Shown here one piece after another: positions 44,157-55,459 of a DNA stretch of 64,000 bases. The position numbers and the translations under genes were made by a program. This stretch comes from Macrosoma leucophasiata (Eukaryota > Arthropoda > Insecta > Lepidoptera > Hedylidae), in contig JAWQUS010000020.1 of assembly GCA_036365455.1 (NCBI GenBank), forward strand, positions 9,893,001-9,957,000, given 5' to 3'. Each line of letters begins with the position of its first letter. Position 1 is the stretch's first letter. The notes beneath the pieces were generated by a model that was not told where the DNA came from, ran no database searches, and saw nothing but the letters and a program-made list of their open reading frames with translations.

Positions 44157-47100
44157 AGTGACCTTATTTTTTTGGCAGCATTGTTTTGACACCAAAGCCA
44201 CCAATGCCACCAACACTGCCAACTCCACCAACGTCAGTATCGCCAACATACATCATTTCTATTATCTTATCATTTAAATCTCTGTAGTTGCAGCGAATCG
44301 ACATGCACCCAGATGATAACGCACGTCTATTTGTTATTTTGATGACATAAATAAAATACCAATAGCTTCTCTTTATAAATTTGTAATCCATATTTCACGG
44401 TATGATCGAGCGATACATGAGCTTTCGAAAGTTTAAAGCAAAGTGATATAAAATATACTGCATCGCGACGAAGTTTTATTATCACAAGAAAGTAGGTTTA
44501 CGGTGGCTTACCAAACTAATAGATCATCAAAAACAATAGTGTAAGTACTCGGAACTCAACCCGTACCAACCGGTACCGCAGCACTACCGGAATTGCATAG
44601 AATCGGATATAAAGGCTACATTTTCATTACTCCTACATAAAGTACACGCGAACTTACCTCGGCACTCGACGACATTTAGGTGGGTTTATTATCTTTGGAG
44701 TTGGGAATAAAATCGATATTGTTGTTACAAAATAGAACATTACATTACAGAACCGGCTGAGTTTGTCTAATTTGTGAAGATATATTTGTAGAACTAAGCA
44801 CGAATTTTCCACTTTTAGAAATGAATATTCAACGAAATAATATTACCAAGGCCTATGGGTTAAAAGATAGATATTCTACCAAGAAAAGAAAATCATGTCG
44901 CATTTTAAAACCAACCGTAGCCAGAGTACATAATTAATAATTATTATACAATATTGTGTAGCTAATAAAGTCCATAACGTACATGTATTATTTATATTAA
45001 TTACATCAAATTAAAGCTTTTTTTTTCTCATTATTTATGATACACGGGAACCAAATTAAATCGACCGCAAATAAGATTTTGCTGGCTATTAAACATAAAA
45101 AATATAATTAAAAATAATTGCCGCCAAATTTTGATTGGCAACCTAGGATGGCAGTAACATCATGTCCAGCAATTTACTATGAGCCGTTTTAAATCTTTTC
45201 ACAATCCGCAAAGTACCTTGTCTTAAAAATATTTACAATTTTTACTATACTTTTAAAATTACAATAAAAACAATTGTCAACATCAAATTGTACAAAAATC
45301 AAAACGACAATTTTGTGTCTAAAAAGGGTAGGAAAAAAGGAGGCGTGCCATTTTCTCACCTGCGACAGGTCTACACAAGACTCGTGAATAAATTCAAGCA
45401 ATAACAGCCTACTTTTTACGACCAGTATCAAGTATGAACCTTACGTGCAGAGAGCTTAGTTTTTTTACTATAGGTACTGAAAATAAAAACCTAATGAAGC
45501 CAACTTTACGGCCATTAATAAAAGGTAAGTTTAGCCCTATTAAAGGCTACCAACTTTTTGTGTTCCCTTGATATTATGTTCGGCTCTTTCATACAACATT
45601 ACTATCTATCTATTGTCAGATAGGAAGATAGTGTGGTGGTACATCATTCAGTGTTATGACGAAATATTTCCTACCCATGACCGTAAATTACTACTTCTAA
45701 TTGTAGAGCTACAAGTATTGTAAGGTCAAAATCATTTGCATAAACAAATGTAAAAAGCTTTATGAATCAAACTGAATTAAAAAAAACCCACAGCTATTCC
45801 TTTTTCAGTTAGAATAATATGCATATTTTTTTATAAGTAATTTAAAAACTATTGTTTTTTTTTTCGAATGTTTAGAGGTGATTGTTTTCAATAGCACTAT
45901 TTTAATTTTTAAGTTAATAATAAAAATGTTTATTGTACTAGAAACGATGATTTTTTGAATTGTCTATTATCTTTTGTATTAAGAACCGAAATCCCGTGAC
46001 TATTCCGGAATTCCTGGGATTGTATCTGTACAGTCCGAAAATCCCGGGATAAGAAATAGTGGGGGGATTGAACTCGCTACTCATGACTTATCTCATGAGC
46101 GTCAATTCTAGCTATCAGAGCGTCAAAATAATTGCAGGAGGACCTATTTATTTCTACATAACTATCTCCAAATTAAAAAGCAAAGAAAAAATAAAACAAA
46201 AGAAAAGGATAATGACAATAGAAAAGCTAAAGCCGAGTGACTCTGGCGAGTTAGTGAATCAGTACACTGTCCAACCGTTGCCGGGACTTCCGGGCCGTCA
46301 ATTAGACACGTGGGAGATTTATACGGCGATCTATCTTGTTCCTTGTACGGACACGGCCGATCCAAATTGTTTTCCGAGGCGTCGTTTTTAACGGCAACGC
46401 TTCCTACCAAACAATGCGCTATCGTTGTGATGTATTGGACACTCTATTGGCTGGCGGTAAGTATAATTGGTGTGAAAATAACCTAACACGGTATATTTTT
46501 CATTGGAAATTGAAATCATGTGAAGGAAAACCGATCTATATTATCTCTTTAAATGTGTGCAATGTAGTGTTTTTTTTAATTGTTGAGAATTTGATATCTT
46601 TAAACCATTGACTCTATTTATTTGCTTAGTAAAGGAGCTCATTTTTTTTAAATTCAATATCACATTCAATGCCTTAGTTATGTGCAGTAAACTATGCCTT
46701 AGTATTGAATGGGATCTTTGAAGTATTTAGGTACTATATGGAATAATACCAGTTTATTATTATTATTATATTAGCAGTTTAAAGAGGCTCTAAATATTGA
46801 TAATAGATTGGTGATTGTATTCGCATTTGGACAACGAAGTGAATATGGCCTATATAATAAGATTGTCTCTGACACAACCTATTTAGTCGGAGGGATAGGC
46901 AGAGATGAACATATACATGATAAATCCCCAGCGACAAACTGGTCCGTCTCCTTTCTACTGATGGACTACGCGGACTTCTTTTTACTGTTCGATTTGACCA
47001 CAGTGTAACTACTAGGTAATTAACACGTTCGTTTTCTTTAGACTGTGATTTCACTGAAAATAATATGTGATAATACGTTGAATTTGCAAGTTTTTCGTAG

Positions 47101-47401
47101 ACAAATAGGAATCTTCACAAAACACTAAAAACAAAAAAGCGAGTAAAATACTTTTCATATAGGTAATTAGACTTTATTTTTACACACATACGATATGAAA
47201 TAATACGTATTTCTCCAACTGAGATGGTAAGAAATAATAGAATAACACTTTCATACTTGCATGCGAATACAAAAGCAACATGCAATTAAGGCTCATATAA
47301 CATTGTTTATTTCCCATAACATTCGAAAAACATAGAGCCGCGCGAAATTCCAATCACAAATCTCTAGAGTACTAATGTTTCTGCAGCCATACGTTACATC
47401 G
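44157..47401. other. Long unannotated stretch
   Basis: 3.2 kb without a definable transposon or gene. A 110-codon ORF at 46059-46391 overlaps an 82-codon ORF on the other strand and has no motifs. 46890-46920 (ggagggataggcagagatga) faintly resembles a SINE/LINE tail. Confidence 0.4.
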
Positions 47402-47517
47402 GTTTTAATGAACGGGTCCGCCATTTAATCATCGTAAAGGGCCCATAAATCCTAATTACACGGCTTATTATTTCGAACTCGCCTCAAGATGTGACGGAGA
47501 TCACGGCAGAACAATAG
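47402..47517 (+). repeat. 116 bp local direct repeat, copy 1
   Basis: Paired with 47745-47860. aagggcccataaatcc and the 31 bp from agatgtgacggagatcacgg to acaatag are identical; about a dozen other positions differ. Not seen elsewhere in the window. Confidence 0.8.
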
Positions 47518-47744
47518 TGCCACTAAAACATTGCTTTGTTGCTTGTCGATTCTAGTCGATCTTTTTGTGTCATTATGTTTCAATCTTCTGAAATATAGGT
47601 CTACCAATCAAAGGATCTTTTAAACAGGCTTGTGATTACGTGACCTTATTTATAAGAGATAGATCATTAAAAATATTTTTCTTAAATTATTAGGCATATT
47701 GTGTTGCAACTTAACTCCCACTTCTTTCTGTACAATTTACAGCT

Positions 47745-47860
47745 GTTTTAATGAACGAGCCTGGCATAAAATCATCATAAAGGGCCCATAAATCCTTATT
47801 ACACGCCTTATTATTTCCAACTCACTTCAAGATGTGACGGAGATCACGGCAGAACAATAG
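47745..47860 (+). repeat. 116 bp local direct repeat, copy 2
   Basis: 343 bp downstream of copy 1. A trailing block (tctattcgatctttatgtgt) also matches after a ~30 bp deletion relative to copy 1, so the duplicated unit was probably the whole ~343 bp. Confidence 0.8.
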
Positions 47861-47992
47861 TTCTATTCGATCTTTATGTGTGAACTCTTCCTATTTTATT
47901 ACATGTTATGATGATGATGCAGGCGAAAAGGGGCTCGTCGTCAACTGTGACACAGTAAACAGTATGTCCTTATGTAGGTTACATCACGTAGT

Positions 47993-48171
47993 TCCCATGT
48001 ACGGCCCTGTATTTATTTCCGGCACAGAGGCATAGCACCTTAGGCCTCAGGAGTGGTAACGCATCTGCATCTTGACCTTGGTCTTCGTGTGAGCGTCTAT
48101 AGGCTGCAGTCATCACTTAACATCAATGTAAACTCCATGCTTGTTTGCCACTTCCATTACATAAAAAAAAA
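47993..48171 (+). mobile_element. Family A, 5'-truncated
   Basis: cccatgtacggccctgtatt to tttgccacttccattacata-aaaaaaaa. The head is missing. Confidence 0.85.
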
Positions 48172-49620
48172 TAACCTAAATGTATTCAGCTCTTAATAGT
48201 TATTCCCCACACTATTCGTCACCGCAAAAGTTCACGAAGATTTATTAAACGGGTGTGTACATGCTTATTCGACCTCAAAAGTCCACAAGTTTCAGCTCGT
48301 TACTACAGCTGGGAGTCACATAAATCCACAGCCTTCGGGAATACTATAAAACCAGGCAAAAAGTCACGGATATTCGTTGTAACTATCAGAAATAAAAAAT
48401 GGATACTCGATATTCGGTCCGAAGAAACCGCACTGATTGCACAAAGGCCTCCCATGAGACCAAATTATCGTCACGTACCACGGGCTCCCCACTTCGTTAG
48501 TCCATGTCTGATGACGTGTGCTTCACTCCCTCGTGTTTGTGATTCCACTCACAACTTTCACTGTCGAGGGTGGATTTTACTTACAATGCCACCTAAACGT
48601 GTGTAATAGCGTAAAAACCACTCGTTTAGACGTTTGTTACTTTGTCAACTATTTCTTAGAAGTGGTTTTAAAGTTACGGGTAAATCCTTTTATTGGAATG
48701 AGAAATATCAGTACAAAGATACTGACTAGTAAAGACAATACCTAACACAATTGGGCAGTTCCACTAGTCCCTATATAACAAGTACCAACGTTTTCCCTCT
48801 GTTTAGGAAAGCGTAGGCTACTTTTTCACTTTCCGTTAGATGGTGGTCAAACAATTGTAAAAAAAAAATTGAAAAAAAAAGTGGAAAATCCACTTTTTTT
48901 TACTAAAAGCCATTAGTAGAGATAAACGTTAAAAAACCACTCTTCTCTATCAGAGTAAAAGGAATATGTTTAGAATAATATAAGACACTATACTACAACT
49001 AATAATATTACGAGTAGTTTCGCTAGTCCCTATCAACGTGTCCTGAAAAATAACCTGCTCTGACTTATGTAGAGTCAGCATTTATGTAGCCCGCTTTTTT
49101 GAGTGTACACTGCAGACATGTTTGCTGTATAAAAAAACTACGTTAATGATTGAAAATAGTTGTTATACCACAGAGGTTTAATATCAATGCGACCGAAATT
49201 CTAAAACAATATTTTTGTGCTCATACGAAATGGAGACCTAATTTCGTTAAAAATACGAATGACAAACGCTCCGGATCCACAGAGGAAATGAAGTCAATGT
49301 TGATTTTTCTTTTTTCACGCAAACATCCCGGTTTCATCAGCTCACCTAAAGAACCGCAAATGAAATGGGGAACCATACCTAATATATCTACTGTGATAAA
49401 ATAAATCACGCATGTAGAGTTTAATATTTTTCATTTGATTCTTAAGTAAAAACTTTATTAAATTATTAGGCAAATATAAGTATTATCAGGCACATATAAT
49501 TTTCTTACGCGTAAATATAAGTTTAACTTTTGTCATTATACTTTCTCTATAATATTATGAATACTTAAGGGTGAAAATGGTTTTGAAAATCCAATTATAA
49601 CCATAGTTTAAATAATTTTA
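48172..49620. other. Unannotated stretch
   Basis: Nothing recognised. An 18 bp string cgcactgattgcacaaag at 48430-48447 recurs at 50300-50317, just beyond the second copy of the 49.6/50.2 kb repeat. 48860-48905 is A/T homopolymer-rich and forms a weak inverted repeat. Confidence 0.4.
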
Positions 49621-49741
49621 ATTGCAGGACCCTGGACATCAGAATAAAGATGGGTGGCACGTTTCACACCCGCCGCGTAGTGTTAATATCTAGAATTACC
49701 CCCAGCCAAGAAATCTGTACATGCACGTCGTATCATCCTAA
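49621..49741 (+). repeat. Local direct repeat, copy 1
   Basis: aagatgggtggcacgtttca and ccaagaaatctgt are shared with 50181-50290, 560 bp away. Confidence 0.75.
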
Positions 49742-50180
49742 AATTGGGAAACTATATTTTTACGGCTCATAAATGTTTCAAGATATAATTGGATTATTTT
49801 TAGTTTTGATAGTTAGTTAATCCCCCGAAAAGTGTCTCGAATGCTTGAAATTTATTTACGTCCATCTCTGGGTCATTGATTTACATACTTTACATATACC
49901 TACATATATGTGTACCTACTGACTACAAAGTGTGAGTTAAATAACCTAACAAAACAAATGTTTTGCTATATAGTATTTATTAGTACAGATTCAATAAACA
50001 GAATCTTCTTTTGCGTGGGTAAATACAAGTTTTTATATATATAAAATGTAACTTACGCTATCATGATGATGACTTACCGGTTTTGCCAACGTCTACAAAA
50101 AACTAAACCAATTTCAAACACAACAATATCAAAAACAAAGCAAAAGTTACACACAATGTTTGCAAGGAATCAAATCTTTA
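49742..50180. other. Unannotated spacer between direct repeats
   Basis: AT-rich; nothing recognised. Confidence 0.4.
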
Positions 50181-50290
50181 TTTGCAATATCGTGGAGACC
50201 AGAATTAAGATGGGTGGCACGTTTCATACCCGCGACGGAGTGATCACAATTACCCCCGGCCAAGAAATCTGTCCCTGCACGTCATATTGT
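50181..50290 (+). repeat. Local direct repeat, copy 2
   Basis: Same order of blocks as copy 1, with a shorter middle (gtgatcacaattacccccgg). It lies within a 139-codon ORF (50063-50482) that I do not recognise; copy 1 is not open in a matching long frame, so coding is unlikely. Confidence 0.7.
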
Positions 50291-50730
50291 AGAATAAATC
50301 GCACTGATTGCACAAAGCTCCTTTCTATCCCTCTCATTTCGTTATCGCTGCAATTGTACCTATCCTTTGAACAGTTCTTAATAACAGAGAAACGATGGAA
50401 CGCCATTCCCAGCCCATTGTGTCCCAGGAAAAAGATAAACCGCAAGCACTCGTTAAAAAGACCCGCAATACCGCCACTTTAATTAAGAAATATTATTTTA
50501 ATATTTACAAGAGGGAGGTAAACGACCTCAAAGTTTTTAGACGTGCCACCGCTTACTTTGGAGTTGCCTGTGCTTGTACATTTAGGCAGCCGGGTGCTCC
50601 TCAAATAATTATAATTTAAAAGGGCCTCTAATTAATATCGCTGTATTTAATTAGCACTATGCCCTGTCTATACCAACATTATAATGAGGAAACATTTGTG
50701 TTTTGTAATTTAAAAAACAATTTAAAAAAA
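50291..50730. other. Unannotated stretch
   Basis: Overlapping ORFs of 74-139 codons without motifs; nothing else recognised. Confidence 0.35.
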
Positions 50731-50966
50731 TGGATGTTGAGTGATAGCTGCAGCCTATAGACGTGGACACAAAAACCAGAGGTCAAAATGCCGCGTTGCC
50801 TCCCCTGAGACCTACGTTGTTATGTCTTTGTGATAATTATTACGGGGCCATACATTACCATCCAACCTGAACACGATAGTGCTGAATACTACGATTTGGC
50901 GGCAGATAGAGGTGGTAGGGTGGTGCCTACGCCCGCGATCTTCATCACTATAGCTCTACCACCAGT
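50731..50966 (-). mobile_element. Family A, diverged, tail-truncated
   Basis: ggatgttgagtgatagctgc ... gatcttcatcactatagctc ... taccaccagt. Confidence 0.8.
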
Positions 50967-51733
50967 CACGTAGGGTATAAGCTTTACACAATACCACCAA
51001 TAGTGAGTAGGTAGGTATAAGCTTTACACAACACCACGAAGTAAACTAAAACAAAAGCGGAACATTCGAAACGTAATATATGCTAGGGAACTTAAAATGC
51101 CTCAATGCCGCAAGAACAGAGTGTCTTCCATTCCCGCTAGGTAGCCCATGAATAACTATAAGATTTCAGACTGTTTCAATTTCAGTGCTATGCAAACTGC
51201 GCTCGGGCCGCGAGCGGTGCAGAGTGACAGTTGAATAATTAATTTAACCTGCAATAATAGAATGGAGTGAAGTAGTTAAAAACATCGTTAAGCACATTGT
51301 CGGAGGCGTTTAAGTCGACTGAAGTGAAAGTTTTCACGTTACGAATACTTGAAAAGTCCATTACACGCTTGACGGGGTCGGCGTCGACCTTACGACGTCG
51401 AGTTGTTTGTAATTACACAGACATAGCCCCGAGATTTCATTTAAAGTTTGTGACAGCACCCGCCGTTGACAGTTCTCTCTGCAATTGTTCACTTCATGGA
51501 AAAAATAACACGATTCATTTTCATAGTTACAGTTTTCACCTGCGGTTTCAACGGATTCTGTGGCTACTTTCGCATAAATTACAGGAGTTTCTTTGCTTTT
51601 GCAATACATAGTCAAGTTTTTGAAAAATATTATACTCGTTTTGAGAAAAGAAACGTGGACGTTGTGGAACGTTGGATTTAGGTAAATCCAAACCTAAAAC
51701 GACGAAATAACGTTACGCGGTATCGCAATCTTC
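50967..51733. other. Unrecognised, partly GC-richer stretch
   Basis: 51180-51240 and 51300-51480 are less AT-rich (gcgctcgggccgcgagcggt; ggggtcggcgtcgaccttac). No repeat recognised; possible single-copy or regulatory sequence, not demonstrable. Two short A/T-spaced copies of 'gtaggtataagctttacaca' flank 50980-51030. Confidence 0.35.
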
Positions 51734-51741
51734 GGCTAGAT

Positions 51742-52073
51742 CAGTGATTCCCAAAGTGGTCTATATCGACCCCTGGGGGTCTATGGCAACCTAAAAGGGA
51801 TCTGCGTCAGCGAAACAAAAATTTGGGGGTCCATGAAATGAAAATGGGGGTCCACGATAATGGATCTCTACACATACAATGATAGTACCAATTTACTTAC
51901 ATCATACCAGTGATTCCCAAAGTGGTCCATAGGAGACTCGGTGGGGGTCTACGTAGGTGTGAATAAATAATGGAAATATGGGAATGTGAAGTAAATGTAG
52001 CAAGGACGGGGGTCCACAAAAACCAGAAAAAAATGTAAAGGGTCTACAAGAAAAAATGGTTTGGGAACCTCTG
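51742..52073. mobile_element. hAT-type MITE with a duplicated left end
   Basis: Starts CAGTGATTCCCAAAGTGG at 51742 and ends tggtttgggaacctctg at 52073, the reverse complement of a hAT-type end. The flanking 8-mers ggctagat (51734-51741) and gactagat (52074-52081) match at 7 of 8, the expected hAT target size. The same 18 bp left end recurs at 51909, so either two elements merged or one inserted beside another. The interior is rich in 'gggggtc(c/t)a' blocks. Confidence 0.85.
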
Positions 52074-52081
52074 GACTAGAT

Positions 52082-52775
52082 TATTATTAAGTAGACATTA
52101 TAATCAACATAATTTTAAGTTACTCATTTTTAAGTTAAAATTTTTAATTATTTATTAAGATTTCTGTGGTTTAAATAGAACACTTAATTTACCTTCTCTG
52201 AATGTAAGAAATAATAAAAATAATAAATTTTGAGTCTTTAGTAGGTACTGAAAATATAATTTAAGTTACGATTACATAATTACATAATTATTAATGTACT
52301 ATTTTCAAATAGCACAGATAGATCAACGATAGACTGTATGGACCTGCTTTCTTGGAAGTTTTTCAACACAGTGTCGAAGATCAATAGTAATATGGATGTT
52401 AAAGTACACACTGAAAGAGAGAGGGTGCAGTAACCAAATTCCCATGCCTAATACAACTACAACATAGTTGTCTAGTGAATTAATAAGTTAGCAGTTCATG
52501 CATATTAAGGAACGGAGCGACAGCGGACTCTCTACATATTCATATGTCGCCAGAGGATCCACTTAGCACGTCGTTCTTTGGACATTATAATTTAATTAAG
52601 TCTAATCGTTCCTCAAATTTAGGGATAAATGTTGAACTATATTTACACACTTCACTATACCAAAGGAATGGGTAGAGTGACAATAGAAATTAGTAGTAGG
52701 TATTTAATTTTCATAAAACATGCCTGAAAAGTCTGACAGAAAAATTAAGTTAGGAACTTTAATTTTTAATAAAAT
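52082..52775. other. Unannotated stretch
   Basis: AT-rich; nothing recognised. Confidence 0.4.
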
Positions 52776-52778
52776 TAA

Positions 52779-52922
52779 GGTTCAGTTGCACCAAAATTTT
52801 TGTTAAAGTTAATGTAAAATTTTACATCCTTCTCGTATCTTAAAGAAATTTGTTAATTAGAGAAGGATTTAGGTACTACAATTTAACATTAACTTTAGCG
52901 AATATTTTAGTGCAACCGAATC
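52779..52922. mobile_element. MITE M5, intact second copy, TSD TAA
   Basis: 144 bp with ends GGTTCAGTTGCACCAAAAT and (complement) GATTCGGTTGCACTAAAAT, flanked by TAA (52776-52778, 52923-52925). Almost the whole element is one imperfect hairpin (acatccttctcg...ttagagaaggat). Gives the unit length for the SINE-interrupted copy at 33663-34135. Confidence 0.85.
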
Positions 52923-52998
52923 TAAGTGTTATTTATAGGGAAATATCTAGTCTGGCATTTTGTGCTGATATGTAATAGACATGACATGAGCACAAAGC

Positions 52999-53034
52999 AA
53001 AAGTTTTCACACACGATAATGTGTGAAAACTTTT
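52999..53034. repeat. Perfect 15 bp stem hairpin
   Basis: AAAAGTTTTCACACA-cgataa-TGTGTGAAAACTTTT. Confidence 0.95.
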
Positions 53035-53087
53035 GATACTATATTTATACTATTATTGAACTACAGCCGAAAAACGTCTACTACTGC

Positions 53088-53155
53088 TCAGCCCCGGATC
53101 TAGGGGGGAGCAAGCCGGGGCCCATGCCCCGGGCGGCAAGTTCAGAAGGCGGCCA
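53088..53155. mobile_element. GC-rich transposon-end fragment
   Basis: cagccccggatctagggggg-agcaag, then a hairpin gccggggc-ccat-gccccgggc and gcggcaag. Resembles ends of CAG-starting DNA transposons; no partner end found. Confidence 0.35.
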
Positions 53156-53380
53156 AATTCATTATTTACAAACGAATAGACAACACATAATTTACTAAAC
53201 TTTGACCACAGAATAAATAAAAGTACAATTACAGAACTTTTGCACTTATTTTACTGTGACTATATAAACTCGACCTATATTCAGGGGCAACAAACGGAAC
53301 ATGTGACATATTATTCGCGAGGCGCCTATACGTATTTCAAAACACGCACCCGCAGGAACGACAGATCGCGACAACACGCA

Positions 53381-53543
53381 TCTGAGTGCCTACTGCGAGT
53401 TCTCCGAGATTTTATTCGAATACGATCGAAGGAGCGTCATCTAGCGGTGAATATATGACGCTCCTTCAATTCCATACAAATCTGCGTTTACTCTTACGCG
53501 ATCGTATTCGAATAAAATCTCGTAGAACTCGCACTAGGCACTC
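53381..53543. mobile_element. Fold-back MITE with 45 bp arms and inner hairpin
   Basis: Left arm 53381-53426 (gagttctccgagattttatt, cgaatacgatcg) pairs with right arm 53499-53543 (cgatcgtattcgaataaaat, ctcgtagaactc) with about two mismatches. Between them, gaaggagcgtcat ... atgacgctccttc (53427-53464) makes a second hairpin. The ORFs spanning it are by-products. Confidence 0.8.
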
Positions 53544-53736
53544 TGGTTACCGTGCGAAAGGGATTAAGCTATATTCGAAAACTCCCTCGTAGAACTCTCT
53601 CCACGATAGGATGCTTTACCAAACATTTGTATTGCGCTGCGAATTTACTCAACGCTACCTACTACATCCGCAAGCTGTAAGCGAAGTTTTAGCAAATTGA
53701 AATTAATAAAAAATATTCGCGTTCTTCTATGAGCCA

Positions 53737-54726
53737 GGAAGGAGGCCTCCCAACGAATGGGCCTTAAAATTAACATGGACAAGACGAAGTTCATGTCGAG
53801 GGTACTACACTCAAAGTTTACCTTATACAGTTTTACCTTTTTTTATTCCAGGGGAACGCATACCCACCCTTGGGGAAAGGGGTGGCTTATGTGGGACTCC
53901 GGGAAAGGTATCCCAATACCCACTAAAAATCCCTGGGTGTTCTGAATCGTCCGCCATCAGTGGCGGGGTCACGGAAACGCTATCGCACACATCCGCGACC
54001 CCACCGGCGGCTGCACGTTTCCGAACCCTCCTCGGAGCCTTTCGGCTCCAACCAACACTAGTGGCGTGCGGAACACCGGCACGCCAGCCAGCCCGGAACA
54101 TCTCCATTCGGGCGATGGACATCCCCTACTCCGGCGCCCGAAGGCTCCTGCCCCGACCACTCATAACGCCAGGCGCCCCAAGACACCCAGGTGGAGCAGG
54201 GCACACAGTCCGGCCCCGGGAGAGCGGGAATGACAGGGATGAACTAACCCTCAACCGCCCCGCCCGCGGCCTCACTGCAGAGCCAACGACCTACCTGTAC
54301 AGCTCTTCCCCCGCCGTCTCCTCACCACAGCAGTGAGTGGCGGGCAGAGCCACGCCAAACGGCGCTCCATCTCTGGGTTCCTCTGGGCTTCGCCAGTGTG
54401 AGACCAACCTACGGGTACTGAGCCGCCCGCCACGACAAGGCGGAAACCCTCGGGGGGACGATTCCCAGGTTTAGATTAGGTCGGTCCAACTTTGAGAAAG
54501 AGGTCAATCGCCGAATCCAACTCGGTTGGGCAGCGTTCGGGAAGCTTCGATACATCTTCTCGTCCATCTTACCGCAGTGTCTCAAGAAAAAGGTTTTTGA
54601 GCAATGTGTGTTCCCAGTGATGATAAAACTAATGGTCTTGGCCCAGGACCATTAGTTGTGGCATTCTTCTTTAAGAGAGGCCTTTGTTCAGCTGTAAACG
54701 TCTATTGACTGAAATGATGATGATGA
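53737..54726 (+). pseudogene. LINE family E RT, interrupted by GC-rich segment
   Basis: 53737-53813 encodes RMGLKINMDKTKFMS, the RT segment just after the palm. The next LINE sequence resumes at about 54467 with FRLGRSNFEKEVNRRIQLGW and AAFGKLRYIFSSILPQCLKK, ending FEQCVFPVMM. It then skips to the terminal ttgtggcattcttctttaag ... cctttgttcagc and a gatgatgatgagg tail (54630-54726). So there is an insertion of about 630-650 bp in the middle and a deletion of ~80 residues near the end. Not functional. It supplies the part of the ORF lying upstream of that at 13579-13875. Confidence 0.8.
53840..54466. other. GC-rich segment inserted in LINE E
   Basis: About 600 bp far richer in G and C than anything else here outside the gypsy gag, full of CCGGC and CCCCG. 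It begins after a T-run (ttttttattccaggggaacg) and ends ctcggggggacgattcccag. Open frames of 91-99 codons on both strands reflect composition. It could be the GC-rich 5' region of another retroelement; not identified. Confidence 0.5.
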
Positions 54727-54849
54727 GGCAGAAACGCTTATCAGATCATGCAATATTAGGGACAGAAAATCGAATAGAGCGTTAAATTATGGCGAGGCCA
54801 TAGATTAATTTTTGATTTTTATTTTAAACTCAATCCCGTGCTGGGTATA

Positions 54850-55226
54850 AAATAAGGTGTCCTTATTACTTCAGCTATGTGCCAGTGAAAATCCCGTCAA
54901 AATCGGTCAAGCCGTTCCCAAGATTAGCCACGCCAAACAAACAAACAGACAGACAGACAAAAATTGTAAAAAATGTTGTTTTGGTATATGTACCGTGTAT
55001 ACATACATATGCATTTAGTAAAAAGCGGTTATTTTAATAATACAAACAGACACTCCAATTTTATTTATTTGTATGTATATAGATTTATTATGGAGGCTAC
55101 AATACAACATAAGACCTAAACATTTTGTAAAAATTTTAAGCGTCTACATTACAGCGTTAACAGAAACACATAATTTGTGAAAATGTTACCTTTCTAGGTA
55201 TCACTATTTATGAGATACAGCCTGGT

Positions 55227-55257
<31 letters not shown>

Positions 55258-55310
55258 AGACAGCGGAGGATTAGTTATCCGTAGGGTCCGTTTTTACCTA
55301 TTAGGTACGA
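54850..55310 (-). mobile_element. Helitron-like noncoding fragments (GACA-rich)
   Basis: Two reversed fragments: 54860-54960 (agtgaaaatcccgtcaaaat, aacaaacagacagacagaca) and 55150-55310 (ctggtgacagacagacggac, ggattagttatccgtagggt). The second matches 34990-35110 in reverse. The AT-rich region between them is unrecognised. Confidence 0.5.
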
Positions 55311-55459
55311 AACTCCCTAAAAGATAGAACTAAGATACAGAATAGCTTAAACATATTCGATACGATTCTTTAAATTGACATAACTTTTTTATTTCTGAAC
55401 CGATTCACATAAAAAAAACACTAAATGTTAAGTGAAACTTACCACAATATATTAGTGAA

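Noticed and set aside
50063..50482. 139-codon ORF as a gene
   Set aside because: No recognised domain, low complexity at the N-terminus, and the duplicated block inside it is not open in the paired copy.
53823..54336. ORFs of 91-99 codons on both strands
   Set aside because: Produced by the GC-rich inserted segment; no motifs and overlapping in several frames.
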